The position numbers and the translations under genes were made by a program. A model generated the notes under the pieces. The model made no database searches. It saw only the letters and a list, made by a program, of their open reading frames with translations, and was not told the origin of the DNA. Below are positions 25,115 to 33,608 of a stretch of DNA of 39,748 nucleotides, in pieces. Origin of the DNA: an uncultured Porphyromonadaceae bacterium (GTDB lineage: Bacteria > Bacteroidota > Bacteroidia > Bacteroidales > Muribaculaceae); NCBI GenBank assembly GCA_947174995.1, contig CAMWLC010000022.1:1-39748 (forward strand), given 5' to 3'. Within the stretch, counting starts at the first letter, position 1, and the number at the start of each line of letters is the position of its first letter.

Positions 25115-26199
25115 TGCAGATGGAAGACGATATTCTTGACGATATGTCCGAGGGAGGCGAGGAGCGGGAGGTGCAGTCGCCTGACTTCATTATGGAGGAC
25201 GGACGGGAGCTTTACGAGCATTTCCGCTTCGAAGCCGAAAAGGGGCAGCAGCTGCTCAGGGTGGACAAGTTTCTGGTGGACCGCATGGTCAAGACTTCGC
25301 GCAACCGTATCCAGCAGGCTGCGGACGCGGGGTGTATAATAGTCAACGGCAAGGCCGTGAAGTCCAGCTACAAGGTGAAGCCCGGAGATGTGGTCTCCAT
25401 CGTGATGGACAGGCCCAGGTATGAATTCGAGATTATAGCCGAAGACATCCCCCTGGACATAGTGTATGAGGACGCGGACCTGCTGGTGGTCAATAAGCCG
25501 GCAGGTCTTGTGGTTCATCCCGGCCACGGCAACTATCACGGCACCCTTGTCAATGCCCTGGCGTGGCATTTCCGCGACAACCCCGACTACGACGTGAGCG
25601 ATCCCCGACTCGGGCTCGTGCATCGCATCGACAAGGATACCTCGGGGTTGCTTGTAGTGGCCAAGACGCCTGAAGCCAAGACACATCTCGGCAACCAGTT
25701 TTTCCACAAGAGCACACGCCGTGAATATGTGGCGATGGTGTGGGGCGACTTCCCGGAGAAAAAAGGCACGATAGCGGGAAACATAGCCCGGAACCCGCGC
25801 AACAAGCTCCAGATGGCCGTCTTCGACGATCCCGCGATAGGGAAGCACGCCGTGACCCACTACGAGGTGATGGAGTCGCTGGGGTATGTCAGCATCGTGA
25901 AGTGTGTCCTGGAGACGGGGCGCACGCATCAGATACGCGTGCACATGCTCAGCAAGGGACATCCCCTCTTCAACGACGCCCGCTACGGGGGCGACCGGAT
26001 ACTCAAGGGCACCACATTCGCCAAGTACAGACAGTTTGTGGAGAACTGCTTCTCCATCTGTCCCCGTCAGGCGCTGCACGCCCGCACGCTCGGATTCGTG
26101 CATCCGCGCACCGGAGAGGAGATGGACTTCGAGGCTCCGCTACCTGACGACATGGCGGCCCTCTTCGAGCGGTGGCGCCGCTACCGCAGCGAGGAATAA
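25114..26199 (+). CDS. rluD: RluD-type 23S rRNA pseudouridine synthase
   Basis: 361-residue RluA-family enzyme that isomerises uridines, in the best-known case at helix 69 of 23S rRNA. Seen: an acidic N-terminal extension of about 45 residues, an S4 RNA-binding domain (LRVDKFLVDRMVKTSRNRIQ, about 48-105), and the catalytic domain with LVHRIDKDTSGLL in which D173 is the catalytic aspartate. Later motifs are TGRTHQIRVH and RQALHARTLGF. Start overlaps the PASTA stop, so the two are coupled. RluD versus RluC or RluA target choice cannot be proved from sequence. Confidence 0.92.
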   Translation: MQMEDDILDDMSEGGEEREVQSPDFIMEDGRELYEHFRFEAEKGQQLLRVDKFLVDRMVKTSRNRIQQAADAGCIIVNGKAVKSSYKVKPGDVVSIVMDRPRYEFEIIAEDIPLDIVYEDADLLVVNKPAGLVVHPGHGNYHGTLVNALAWHFRDNPDYDVSDPRLGLVHRIDKDTSGLLVVAKTPEAKTHLGNQFFHKSTRREYVAMVWGDFPEKKGTIAGNIARNPRNKLQMAVFDDPAIGKHAVTHYEVMESLGYVSIVKCVLETGRTHQIRVHMLSKGHPLFNDARYGGDRILKGTTFAKYRQFVENCFSICPRQALHARTLGFVHPRTGEEMDFEAPLPDDMAALFERWRRYRSEE

Positions 26200-26288
26200 A
26201 GCCCGACATACGGGTCCCGGAAACGTCATATTAGGGTGTCGGAGCCACTTATTTGGAAAAAAATGAGCATTTGTTGGGGAAAAAGTGT

Positions 26289-26296
26289 TATATTTG
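26289..26296 (+). promoter_or_regulatory. -7 promoter box just ahead of mobile element copy C
   Basis: TATATTTG fits TAnnTTTG. The nearest TTTG elements are at wrong spacings (15 and 33 bases). Transcription would begin around 26300-26304, almost at the first base of the element, so the element would form the whole 5' leader of the acyltransferase gene. Confidence 0.5.
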
Positions 26297-26304
26297 CGGG
26301 AAGA

Positions 26305-26495
26305 AGTAGTTCTCAAAAATTAATGAATACATAAAACTTGGATGTTTTTGAGGCGATTTGGGTGCGGAATGAGGGAGAATATGTACGTATTCGACTGAAT
26401 GATAAGTCCGAAGCGGCCAAAAACAGCAAGTTTTATGATTCAAGATTTTCAGTTACTACTTTGAAATATATATCGTTTAATTTTTGAGAACTACT
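26305..26495. mobile_element. Small terminal-inverted-repeat element, copy C
   Basis: 191 bp bounded by perfect 19-bp terminal repeats (AGTAGTTCTCAAAAATTAA and its exact complement). The right flank is TA and the left flank is GA, possibly a decayed duplication. The interior has an exact 11-bp outer stem CATAAAACTTG/CAAGTTTTATG (26330-26340 with 26427-26437), the shared GTGCGGAATGAGGGAG, hairpin GAATAT-GTAC-GTATTC (26377-26392) and AAGCGGCC. It is close in sequence to copy A and lies 16 bases before the next ATG. The 312-base gap between rluD and the acyltransferase is mainly this element. Confidence 0.88.
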
Positions 26496-26511
26496 TAATA
26501 CCGTCAAGACC

Positions 26512-27693
26512 ATGACAGACAACACACAAGAATTCGATTTCAGCGATATAGCCCCATATTCGGACGACGTGTTTCGTGAGAAGATGAAAAATCTTGTCAA
26601 GGAACCCGGTTTCCTGCATGTGCTCGGTTACGCCGTACCCAAGGAGATGGTACCGACCATGGTGGACGAGCTGCTGAGCATCGACAATAAATATGACTTC
26701 CAGCATCAGGTGATGTTTCCTTTCCTGGAAATGCTTGCCAAGACCACTACCGCAGGTATCACCCTGGGGGGTATAAAGTATTACAATCCGGGGGCGAGCT
26801 ATACGTTCATCACCAATCATCGCGACATCGTGCTCGATGCCTCCTTCCTTAACCTTGCGTTCCTGCGCCGGGGTATGCCCACCACGGAAGTAGCCATCGG
26901 CAATAACCTCCTTGTATATGACTGGATCTCGGATCTGGTGAGGCTCAACAAGAGTTTCATCGTGAAGCGCAACACCGGTCTGCGCGAAGGTCTGGCCGCC
27001 GCCCGCAAGCTCTCCGCCTACATACACCACACCATCGTGGAGAAGCACGAGTCGGTGTGGATAGCCCAGCGCGAGGGACGCGCCAAGGACAGCAGCGACC
27101 GCACGCAGGAATCGCTGATAAAGATGCTGGCTTACGGCGGAGAGGGCACCTTCAACGAGAAGTTGAAGGAGATCAACCTTATGCCCGTCTCCATCAGCTA
27201 TGAGTTCGACCCCAACGATTACCTTAAGGTGAGGGAATTCGTGCTCAAACGCCGCGACCCGGATTTCAGGAAGTCGCAGCATGACGACCTCTTCTCGATG
27301 GAGACGGGGCTTCTGCAATTCAAGGGGAGGGTGCATTTCCAGCTGACTCCCCTCATTAACTCCCGCATAGACCAGATAGGAGAGTTTCGCGACACGAACA
27401 CCTCGGCAAAGTATATAGTGGCCATGATTGACCAGGCTATACACCGCAGTTACGAGATCTTCAGCATCAACTACGTGGCCTTCGATCTCCTGCACGACTC
27501 GGTGCGCTTCGCCGGCAAATACACGACCGAGGAGAAGCAGTCGGCCGAGGAGTATTTTGCCGCTCAGCTGGCCAAGGTCGATCTCCCCGACATCACGCAG
27601 GAGGAGCGCGACTATATGCGCCACCTGATACTCACCATGTATGCCAATCCGCTGAAGAACAAGCTCAGAGCTATGCTCGGAGGCATGGAATAA
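26512..27693 (+). CDS. PlsB/PlsC-like glycerolipid acyltransferase
   Basis: 393 residues, expected to acylate (lyso)phosphatidic acid or a related lipid at the inner membrane. Seen: acyltransferase motif I as TNHRDIVLD (residues 101-109; the histidine and aspartate of the NHxxxxD-type site), motif II FIVKR (149-153), motif III region VWIAQREGRAKDSSD (182-196) and LMPVSISYEF as motif IV. No membrane helix is evident. It is larger than a typical PlsC (about 250), mainly through an N-terminal domain of about 90 residues and a helical C-terminus, a layout common in Bacteroidales. Its 5' leader is formed by mobile element copy C. The metallophosphoesterase gene follows after 3 bases. Confidence 0.82.
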   Translation: MTDNTQEFDFSDIAPYSDDVFREKMKNLVKEPGFLHVLGYAVPKEMVPTMVDELLSIDNKYDFQHQVMFPFLEMLAKTTTAGITLGGIKYYNPGASYTFITNHRDIVLDASFLNLAFLRRGMPTTEVAIGNNLLVYDWISDLVRLNKSFIVKRNTGLREGLAAARKLSAYIHHTIVEKHESVWIAQREGRAKDSSDRTQESLIKMLAYGGEGTFNEKLKEINLMPVSISYEFDPNDYLKVREFVLKRRDPDFRKSQHDDLFSMETGLLQFKGRVHFQLTPLINSRIDQIGEFRDTNTSAKYIVAMIDQAIHRSYEIFSINYVAFDLLHDSVRFAGKYTTEEKQSAEEYFAAQLAKVDLPDITQEERDYMRHLILTMYANPLKNKLRAMLGGME

Positions 27694-27696
27694 GTT

Positions 27697-28989
27697 ATGC
27701 GTATACCTCTCGTTACCGCCCTGATTCTGGTCTTCCTCTCCATTTTGGTGGACTGGGCCATATATTCCGAAATCAAGAGATACTCGAGCCGTGCGCGCAA
27801 GTGGGGGAGGGTATATGCCGTGAGCGCACTGCTGTGCTACATCTATTTGGGTGTGGTGCTTCTGATGCCGCGCCGCAACCCGGAGGCCAACATACTGCCC
27901 ATCATGTGGTGCCTCTACGGATACATCACGGTATATGGCTCGAAGTTTATCTACGCGGTGTTCTCCCGGATAGGGATGCTCCCCCTGGTGTTCCGCTGGA
28001 AGATATTCCACAAGGATATATTCGGTGACTGGCGCAGCAGGAAACTTCGTCGCTTCAAGTCGGGTCTCTGGTTCGGATTGCCGGCGGCCCTCGTGGCCTT
28101 CTTCCTGATGTGGTGGGGGGCGCTTTGGGGAAGGAAACAGCTGGAGGTGAGGGAGGTGGAGTTTTACTCTCCCAAACTCCCTGAGGCCTTCGAGGGATAC
28201 CGCATAGCGCAGTTCAGCGACGCCCATGTAGGCACTTGGGGTAATGACACGGCTTTCATATCCAGGCTCGTGGACAGCATCAATGCCCTCAAGCCTGACA
28301 TGATTGTATTCACCGGAGATATAGTCAATCGTCAGACCAATGAGGTGCTCCCGTTCATCCCCGTGTTGAGCCGGTTGAGCGCTCCCGACGGAGTGTACAG
28401 CGTATTGGGCAACCATGATTACGGCGATTACTGCGACTGGGACACCCCCGAGGCTCGCGAGGCCAACAATGCCCTCCTCCTCGAGATACAGAGGCAGATG
28501 GGATGGCGCACGCTCAACAATGACCGCGTGTTTATCTCGCGTCCCGGCGCGCCGGCAGACACGCTGGTGCTTATCGGCGTGGAGAACTGGGGCGACCCCC
28601 CCTTCAAGCAGTATGGACGGCTTGAGGATGCTTACAGCATGAGCACCGACTCCGTAATGCACCTCAACGACGAGCGCTTCAAGATACTTCTCACCCACGA
28701 TCCTGACCACTGGCGGAAAGAGGTGTCTAAGCATACCAACATCGACCTCACGCTTTCAGGCCACACCCACGCCATGCAGATGATGCTCGAAGCCGGAGAC
28801 TGGCGCTGGTCTCCTGCCAAGTGGAGATACGAGGAGTGGGCCGGGATGTTCGAGAAGAAGAACGAGCAGGGTGTTCCCGTGAGGGGATACGTCAACATCG
28901 GATGTGGAGAAGTCGGTATGCCCTTCCGCATCGGAGCCACACCCGAAATCACGCTTTTCACCCTCAGACGCACACCACAGGAGCAATGA
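27697..28989 (+). CDS. Membrane-bound calcineurin-like metallophosphoesterase (YkuE/YaeI type)
   Basis: 430 residues. The N-terminal 140 residues carry about four membrane helices (PLVTALILVFLSILVDWAIY, YAVSALLCYIYLGVVLL, and two later ones ending AALVAFFLMWWG). The rest is a two-metal phosphoesterase domain: QFSDAHVG (near residue 173), VFTGDIVN, LGNHDYGDY, LLTHDPDHW and LSGHTHAMQM. Related proteins with this architecture cleave phosphoesters at the membrane; substrate unknown, lipid pyrophosphates being one possibility given the acyltransferase three bases upstream (inference). The stop overlaps folK by ATGA. Confidence 0.9.
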   Translation: MRIPLVTALILVFLSILVDWAIYSEIKRYSSRARKWGRVYAVSALLCYIYLGVVLLMPRRNPEANILPIMWCLYGYITVYGSKFIYAVFSRIGMLPLVFRWKIFHKDIFGDWRSRKLRRFKSGLWFGLPAALVAFFLMWWGALWGRKQLEVREVEFYSPKLPEAFEGYRIAQFSDAHVGTWGNDTAFISRLVDSINALKPDMIVFTGDIVNRQTNEVLPFIPVLSRLSAPDGVYSVLGNHDYGDYCDWDTPEAREANNALLLEIQRQMGWRTLNNDRVFISRPGAPADTLVLIGVENWGDPPFKQYGRLEDAYSMSTDSVMHLNDERFKILLTHDPDHWRKEVSKHTNIDLTLSGHTHAMQMMLEAGDWRWSPAKWRYEEWAGMFEKKNEQGVPVRGYVNIGCGEVGMPFRIGATPEITLFTLRRTPQEQ

Positions 28990-29399
28990 ACAGTTCGGAT
29001 GAGGTCTCGTCAACGGCACACAGAGTGACATTGGGAGTGGGGTGCAACTGCGGCGACCGCCACAGCGCCATGACCCTCGCCATGGAGTGGCTCTGCACGC
29101 TGCTCACCGGGGCGCGGTGTTCCGCCATATATGAAACGGAACCCGTCGGCGGAGGTACGCGCAACTATCTCAACGCTGTGGTGACGGGGGAAACCCTGCT
29201 TTCCGACACTGAGCTGAACACCTTACTCAAGGAATATGAGTATGCACACGGGCGCGACGCCGAAGCACGCCGCCGGGGAGACGTGTGGATCGACATAGAC
29301 CTCGTCATGAGTGCCGACAATCTCCTGCGCCCCTTCGACTTCTCCCAAGACTTCTTCCTCCAGGGCTACAGCGAACTCACTCTACCGAAGCTCCCTTGA
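28986..29399 (+). CDS. folK: 2-amino-4-hydroxy-6-hydroxymethyldihydropteridine diphosphokinase (HPPK)
   Basis: 137-residue enzyme that moves pyrophosphate from ATP to the pterin product of FolB in folate synthesis. Seen: LGVGCNCGDRHSAM (the usual LGxNxGD region), SAIYETEPVGGGTRNYLNAVV, and a variant of the HPPK signature, RDAEARRRGDVWIDIDLVM, with the two metal-binding aspartates in DIDL. It is somewhat short (usual about 150-160). The frame is open upstream, but the ATG at 28986 overlaps the previous stop and fits the family N-terminus. It ends the PASTA-to-folK run of plus-strand genes. Confidence 0.85.
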   Translation: MNSSDEVSSTAHRVTLGVGCNCGDRHSAMTLAMEWLCTLLTGARCSAIYETEPVGGGTRNYLNAVVTGETLLSDTELNTLLKEYEYAHGRDAEARRRGDVWIDIDLVMSADNLLRPFDFSQDFFLQGYSELTLPKLP

Positions 29400-29449
29400 G
29401 TTTGTCGCAAGTTTTACTGTAACTGAACCTAACGCCTTTCCATAACGTT

Positions 29450-29489
29450 CTTTATATAAAGTGGCTAAAATAAGGCTCTTTATATAAAA
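29450..29489. promoter_or_regulatory. Paired palindromes upstream of glsA, possible operator
   Basis: CTTTATATAAAG (29450-29461, a perfect 12-bp palindrome) is repeated as CTTTATATAAAA (29478-29489), starts 28 bases apart. The second ends 9 bases before the glsA ATG. They look like binding sites or promoter elements, but no regulator gene is adjacent. The rest of the 99-base gap shows no TAnnTTTG box. Confidence 0.45.
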
Positions 29490-29498
29490 ATTAATACT

Positions 29499-30464
29499 AT
29501 GGACAAAACACTTACCAAATCTCAGATCAAGGCAGCTGTAGAGGAGGCCTACGCTGAATGTAAGGACATTCAGGGAGGCCACAACGCCGACTACATACCC
29601 TTTCTGGCAAACATCGACCCGAATCTGTTCGGACTAAGCGTCACGCTGCTCGACGGCACCACGTTCAATGTCGGTGACACGGAATACAAATTCGGGATCG
29701 AATCCGTGTCGAAGGTGCTGACCGCCATCCTCGTGCTAAAGCAGTATGGGGCCGAGGCGGTGCTCAAGCAGATAGGCGCGGATGCCACAGGGTTGCCGTT
29801 CAATTCCATCTTCGCCATTCTTCTGGAGAACGACCATCCCTCCACTCCGCTCGTCAACGCCGGTGCCATCACGGCCTGCTCGATGGTGGAGCCGAAAGGT
29901 GACTCCTGGGGAAAATGGGAGGCCATCATCAACAACTTCACCGATCTCTGCGGCTCAGAAGCCCAGGTGATCGACGAACTTTACAAATCGGAGTCCGATA
30001 CTAATTTCAACAACCGCTCGATCGCGTGGCTCCTTAAAAACTACAACCGTATCTACGATGACGTCCCCATGAGCCTTGACCTTTACACCAGGCAATGTTC
30101 CGTGGGCATCACGGCGAGTCAGCTTTCCATCTGCGCCGGCACCATCGCCAACGGGGGCATCAATCCCGTCACGAAAGCCGAGGTGTTCGCACCGGAACTC
30201 GCTCCCAAAATCACGACGCTCATTTCCTCCGTCGGTTTTTATCAGAACACCGGCGACTGGCTCTACACTTCCGGTATTCCCGCCAAGAGCGGCGTGGGAG
30301 GAGGTGTCCTCGGTGTATTCCCGGGTGTGATGGGAATAGCGGCCTTCGCTCCTCCGTTGGATGCGGCGGGCAATTCCGTCAAGGCACAGGCTGCCGTGAA
30401 GGCCGTCATGAAGAAACTCGGTCTGGGTATCTTCAACGGTGACCGCGTGTACGTCAAGGATTGA
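29499..30464 (+). CDS. glsA: Glutaminase A
   Basis: 321-residue serine-dependent glutaminase (beta-lactamase-like fold) that hydrolyses glutamine to glutamate and ammonia. Seen: catalytic SVSK (S69 to K72) in FGIESVSKVL, PFNSIFAILLEND, PLVNAGAI, LYTRQCSVGITASQLS, and the C-terminal GIPAKSGVGGGVLGVFPG. All are family hallmarks and length is standard. It is followed within 40 bases by an MFS transporter and then a type I asparaginase, giving a three-gene amide-degradation unit that would release ammonia, useful as nitrogen source or for acid tolerance (inference). Confidence 0.95.
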   Translation: MDKTLTKSQIKAAVEEAYAECKDIQGGHNADYIPFLANIDPNLFGLSVTLLDGTTFNVGDTEYKFGIESVSKVLTAILVLKQYGAEAVLKQIGADATGLPFNSIFAILLENDHPSTPLVNAGAITACSMVEPKGDSWGKWEAIINNFTDLCGSEAQVIDELYKSESDTNFNNRSIAWLLKNYNRIYDDVPMSLDLYTRQCSVGITASQLSICAGTIANGGINPVTKAEVFAPELAPKITTLISSVGFYQNTGDWLYTSGIPAKSGVGGGVLGVFPGVMGIAAFAPPLDAAGNSVKAQAAVKAVMKKLGLGIFNGDRVYVKD

Positions 30465-30504
30465 ACGTGCAGATCAATTAACAAGATTATAAAAATCAAC
30501 TATT

Positions 30505-31785
30505 ATGAATATCAAGACAGGTAAAGGCACCATCTCGATGATGGTGGTGCTTGCCATTTGGTCGCTCTCGCTTGCAGTAGACCTCCCGGGTCTCGCGGTG
30601 ACACCTATCGAAGGAAGCCTGCGAAGCATCTTCACCGATGCCACGGACTTCAAGATCCAGCTCCTTACCGTGCTCCCCAATCTCATCATCATACCCTTCG
30701 TATTGCTGTCAGGCAAACTGTCGGAATCACGCCATAAGGTGGCTGTCATCGCCCTGGGTACCATAATGTATCTCGCGGCCGGCGCCCTTTCACTTTTCAG
30801 CAACACCCTCACGGGCCTTATCTGGCTCAGCTGCCTGCTCGGCGCGGGTTGCGGTCTTATCCTTCCCTTCTCGACGGGTCTTATCGCCGACGTGTTCACG
30901 GGTAAATACCGCATGAAGCAGATGGGTATAATATCCGCTATAGGCAACATCGCTCTTGTGCTCGCTACATTTGCCGTGGGCTATCTCATCGCCGGAGACC
31001 TCTCGCATACCTGGCACCGTGCCTTCTTCGTATACCTTATCCCGGTGATCTCGCTGATACTTATACCGTTCCTCAACAAGATCCCGAAATCGGATTATGA
31101 CACCGCCCCCGATGAGGCTTCCGCTTCCAAGACCCATGCTCCCGCCGCTATTCCGGCAGTGGATGCGGCAGGATTCTCCACCAAGGGACAGACCGTCAAG
31201 GGGGGATTCTACGTAGGACGCACCATCTGGCTGCTTCTGGCATACTTCTTCTTCGTATTCGCCACCTGCATACCCTGTTATTATCTCCCGAATTTCAAGT
31301 GGATCTCCTCTGAATCGGCCTCGACCATGACCTCCACATTCTATTTCGCAATGTTTGTGGTGGGTCTCGCATTGACTCCGGTAATGAAGATGTTCCGCAA
31401 GGGAACGTTCATCGCCGCCGCCTCGATGATCACGGGCAGTTTCGCGCTCTTCATCTTCATACCCCACAGCGAGGTGATCTACATCGTCGCCGCAGCCCTC
31501 TGCGGTCTCGGCAACGGTATCGCGCAGCCTATATTCTACAACAAGGCCACCGAGGTCGTGGTGTCGGACAGAAAGTCAACCCTTTCGCTCGCCTATCTGC
31601 AGGTGGCCAATTATGTGGCTATCTCGATGGTGCCCGTAATCATCGGAGCCGGTGAGAAGATCTTCCACACCACCTCCACGATGTTCCCCTTCATCTTCGT
31701 GGGAATAGCATCGGCCATCGTGCTCGTATGCGTCATCCTGCGCAGCGGTCATTTCGTATTCGGAATGTCAAAGACATACTATTAA
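30505..31785 (+). CDS. Major facilitator superfamily transporter
   Basis: 426 residues with about 12 predicted membrane helices in two sets of six, split by a hydrophilic loop (residues about 195-240, rich in alanine, serine and lysine). The loop between helices 2 and 3 is LSGKLSESRHKVA, a loose version of the MFS A-motif. No substrate motif is recognised. Its place between glutaminase and asparaginase (gaps 40 and 38 bases) suggests it moves glutamine, asparagine or their acidic products; this is inference from context only. Confidence 0.88.
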   Translation: MNIKTGKGTISMMVVLAIWSLSLAVDLPGLAVTPIEGSLRSIFTDATDFKIQLLTVLPNLIIIPFVLLSGKLSESRHKVAVIALGTIMYLAAGALSLFSNTLTGLIWLSCLLGAGCGLILPFSTGLIADVFTGKYRMKQMGIISAIGNIALVLATFAVGYLIAGDLSHTWHRAFFVYLIPVISLILIPFLNKIPKSDYDTAPDEASASKTHAPAAIPAVDAAGFSTKGQTVKGGFYVGRTIWLLLAYFFFVFATCIPCYYLPNFKWISSESASTMTSTFYFAMFVVGLALTPVMKMFRKGTFIAAASMITGSFALFIFIPHSEVIYIVAAALCGLGNGIAQPIFYNKATEVVVSDRKSTLSLAYLQVANYVAISMVPVIIGAGEKIFHTTSTMFPFIFVGIASAIVLVCVILRSGHFVFGMSKTYY

Positions 31786-31823
31786 TCGACGGAATAATCA
31801 AATCTTTATAAAAAATCAAAATT

Positions 31824-32864
31824 ATGGCACAGACAACAGCAAAACCCCGCATACTCATCATCTACACCGGAGGCACGATCGGCATGGTCGAGACTGCCGA
31901 CGGACTCCAGCCCTTCGACTTCTCGCACCTGATGGACAACGTGCCCAAGGTGGGCAATCTGGGATACGACATCGAGAGCGTGCAGTTTCCCAACCCCATC
32001 GATTCCTCCAACATGAACCCCACCTACTGGGGACAGATAGTGAAGGACATCGCCGACCGCTATGACGAGTTTGACGGATTCGTGGTGCTCCACGGCACCG
32101 ACACGATGGCCTATACCGCCTCGGCGCTCGCCTTCATGCTGCGCAACCTCCGCAAGCCGGTGGTCATCACCGGTTCGCAGCTCCCCATCGGCGACACCCG
32201 TGAGGATGGCACCGAGAACCTCATCTCCGCACTACAGGTAGCTGCCGCCAAGGATGAGAACGGCGACCCTATGATACAGGAAGTGGTGATCTCCTTCCAG
32301 GACTACATCACCCGCGGATGTCGCTCCACCAAGTTCACCTCCACCGGCTTCCATGCCTTCAAGAGTTTCAACTATCCCGTGCTCGGCACCATTGACCTGC
32401 ATATAGACTATGCACAGCCCTATCTGATGCGCCATGACGAGCAGCTTCCCCTTCAGCCCTTCTACAACATGGACCCGAATATTCAGGTGCTGTGGCTCTA
32501 TCCCGGCATAACGGAGGAAGTGGTGAAGGCGCAGCTCTCCATCCCGGGCACGAAAGCAGTGGTGCTCCGCACTTTCGGAGCCGGAAACGCCCCCACGGAG
32601 AAGTGGTTTCTTGACGCGCTCTCGGAGGCTGTGAGCCGCGGCCTGATCATCTACAACGTAACTCAGTGTCTCAACGGCGGCGACGAGCAGAAGCGTTACT
32701 ACACCGGAGATATGCTTGCCAAGGCCGGAGTGGTCAGCGGTTACGACATCACGGTCGAGGCGGCTGTCACCAAGCTCATGTATCTGCTTGGCAGTGGACT
32801 CTCCACTGATGAAGTAAAGCAGTATCTCGGCACATCGATCGTCGGCGAGATGACAGTGGATTAA
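31824..32864 (+). CDS. ansA: Type I L-asparaginase
   Basis: 346-residue enzyme hydrolysing asparagine to aspartate and ammonia. Seen: the first catalytic threonine in ILIIYTGGTIGMVE, the second in VVLHGTDTMAYTASALAFML, VITGSQLPIGDTREDG, and SEAVSRGLIIYNVTQC in the C-terminal domain. There is no signal peptide, so it is the cytoplasmic type I form and not the exported type II. It is the third gene of the glsA-MFS-ansA unit. After its stop come 109 bases holding a tandem repeat. Confidence 0.94.
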   Translation: MAQTTAKPRILIIYTGGTIGMVETADGLQPFDFSHLMDNVPKVGNLGYDIESVQFPNPIDSSNMNPTYWGQIVKDIADRYDEFDGFVVLHGTDTMAYTASALAFMLRNLRKPVVITGSQLPIGDTREDGTENLISALQVAAAKDENGDPMIQEVVISFQDYITRGCRSTKFTSTGFHAFKSFNYPVLGTIDLHIDYAQPYLMRHDEQLPLQPFYNMDPNIQVLWLYPGITEEVVKAQLSIPGTKAVVLRTFGAGNAPTEKWFLDALSEAVSRGLIIYNVTQCLNGGDEQKRYYTGDMLAKAGVVSGYDITVEAAVTKLMYLLGSGLSTDEVKQYLGTSIVGEMTVD

Positions 32865-32882
32865 ATCTCCCGGGAACATAAT

Positions 32883-32954
32883 AAGTCATATAAGATATAT
32901 AAGTCATATAAGTCATATAAGATATATAAGATATATAAGACTCATAAAAATCAT
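32883..32954. repeat. 9-bp tandem repeat between ansA and tpx
   Basis: Eight 9-base units in a row: AAGTCATAT (units 1, 3, 4), AAGATATAT (units 2, 5, 6) and two degenerate units (AAGACTCAT, AAAAATCAT). It ends 19 bases before the tpx ATG. Such AT-rich arrays can change length by slippage. Confidence 0.9.
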
Positions 32955-32973
32955 CTAAAATAATATCAAGACT

Positions 32974-33474
32974 ATGGAATCAGTGACATTAGGTGGCAAC
33001 ACCGTGCATATCGCCCATGCCCTGCCCAAGGCAGGGGAGGAGGCTCCCAACTTCGCCCTCGTAGGCAAGGATCTTTCGGAGATTTCGCTTCATGATCTGC
33101 GCGGACAGCGCGTGGTGCTCAACATTTTTCCGTCGGTCGACACCGACGTGTGCGCCGCATCGGTGCGCCGTTTCAACAAGGAGGCTTCGGAATATCCCGA
33201 CACTCAGGTGCTCTGCGTATCGATGGACCTTCCTTTCGCCGCCGCACGCTTCTGCGCCGCGGAAGGAATCGAGAACGTGCGCACGGCCTCGGCCTTCCGC
33301 AGCGACTTCGGCCAGAATTATGGCGTGGAGATACTTGACGGCCCGCTGCGCGGTCTCTTCGCCCGCGCCCTGGTGGTGCTCGACAAGGATGGCAAGGTGA
33401 TGGGTACCTCCCTCTGCAAGGAAATCACCGAGGAACCCGACTATCAATTCGTGCACGACCTGCTGAAAGCCTGA
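32974..33474 (+). CDS. tpx: Thiol peroxidase Tpx
   Basis: 166-residue atypical 2-Cys peroxiredoxin that reduces hydrogen and alkyl peroxides using thioredoxin. Seen: LGGNTVHIAHALPKAGEEAPNF at the N-terminus, peroxidatic C60 in SVDTDVCAASVRRFN and resolving C94 in ARFCAAEGIENV, with LARALVVLD-like FARALVVLDKDGKV near the end. Catalytic threonine T57 and the supporting arginine are present. It has its own terminator and may be transcribed with or separately from ansA; the tandem repeat occupies the likely promoter position. Confidence 0.95.
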   Translation: MESVTLGGNTVHIAHALPKAGEEAPNFALVGKDLSEISLHDLRGQRVVLNIFPSVDTDVCAASVRRFNKEASEYPDTQVLCVSMDLPFAAARFCAAEGIENVRTASAFRSDFGQNYGVEILDGPLRGLFARALVVLDKDGKVMGTSLCKEITEEPDYQFVHDLLKA

Positions 33475-33529
33475 GGGTCTGCCCCCGCTCCCGATGCCGG
33501 ACATGACTCCGGCATATCCCGACAAAACA

Positions 33530-33577
33530 GCATCTGCGCCGCAGACCAAAAATCCGCGGCGCAGATGCCGTTTTTTT
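33530..33577 (+). terminator. Intrinsic terminator after tpx
   Basis: A 13-bp perfect stem GCATCTGCGCCGC/GCGGCGCAGATGC (33530-33542 and 33556-33568) around a 13-base loop, followed by seven Ts. It starts 56 bases after the stop. Confidence 0.9.
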
Positions 33578-33608
33578 GTTGTTACGGTCAGTTATGAAAT
33601 AATTACGG

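Noticed and set aside
26200..26303. Search for a missing D-Ala-D-Ala ligase gene, which I recall between rluD and the acyltransferase in some Bacteroides
   Set aside because: No coding sequence or remnant is visible here, and my memory of the gene order could not be checked, so no loss is claimed.
26491..28734. A 747-codon open frame on the minus strand opposite the acyltransferase and phosphoesterase genes
   Set aside because: It lies wholly antisense to two well-recognised genes, and its translation has no recognisable domain; such frames are a by-product of GC-rich codon use.
32883..32954. CRISPR-like array
   Set aside because: Units are 9 bases with no spacers; it is a simple tandem repeat.
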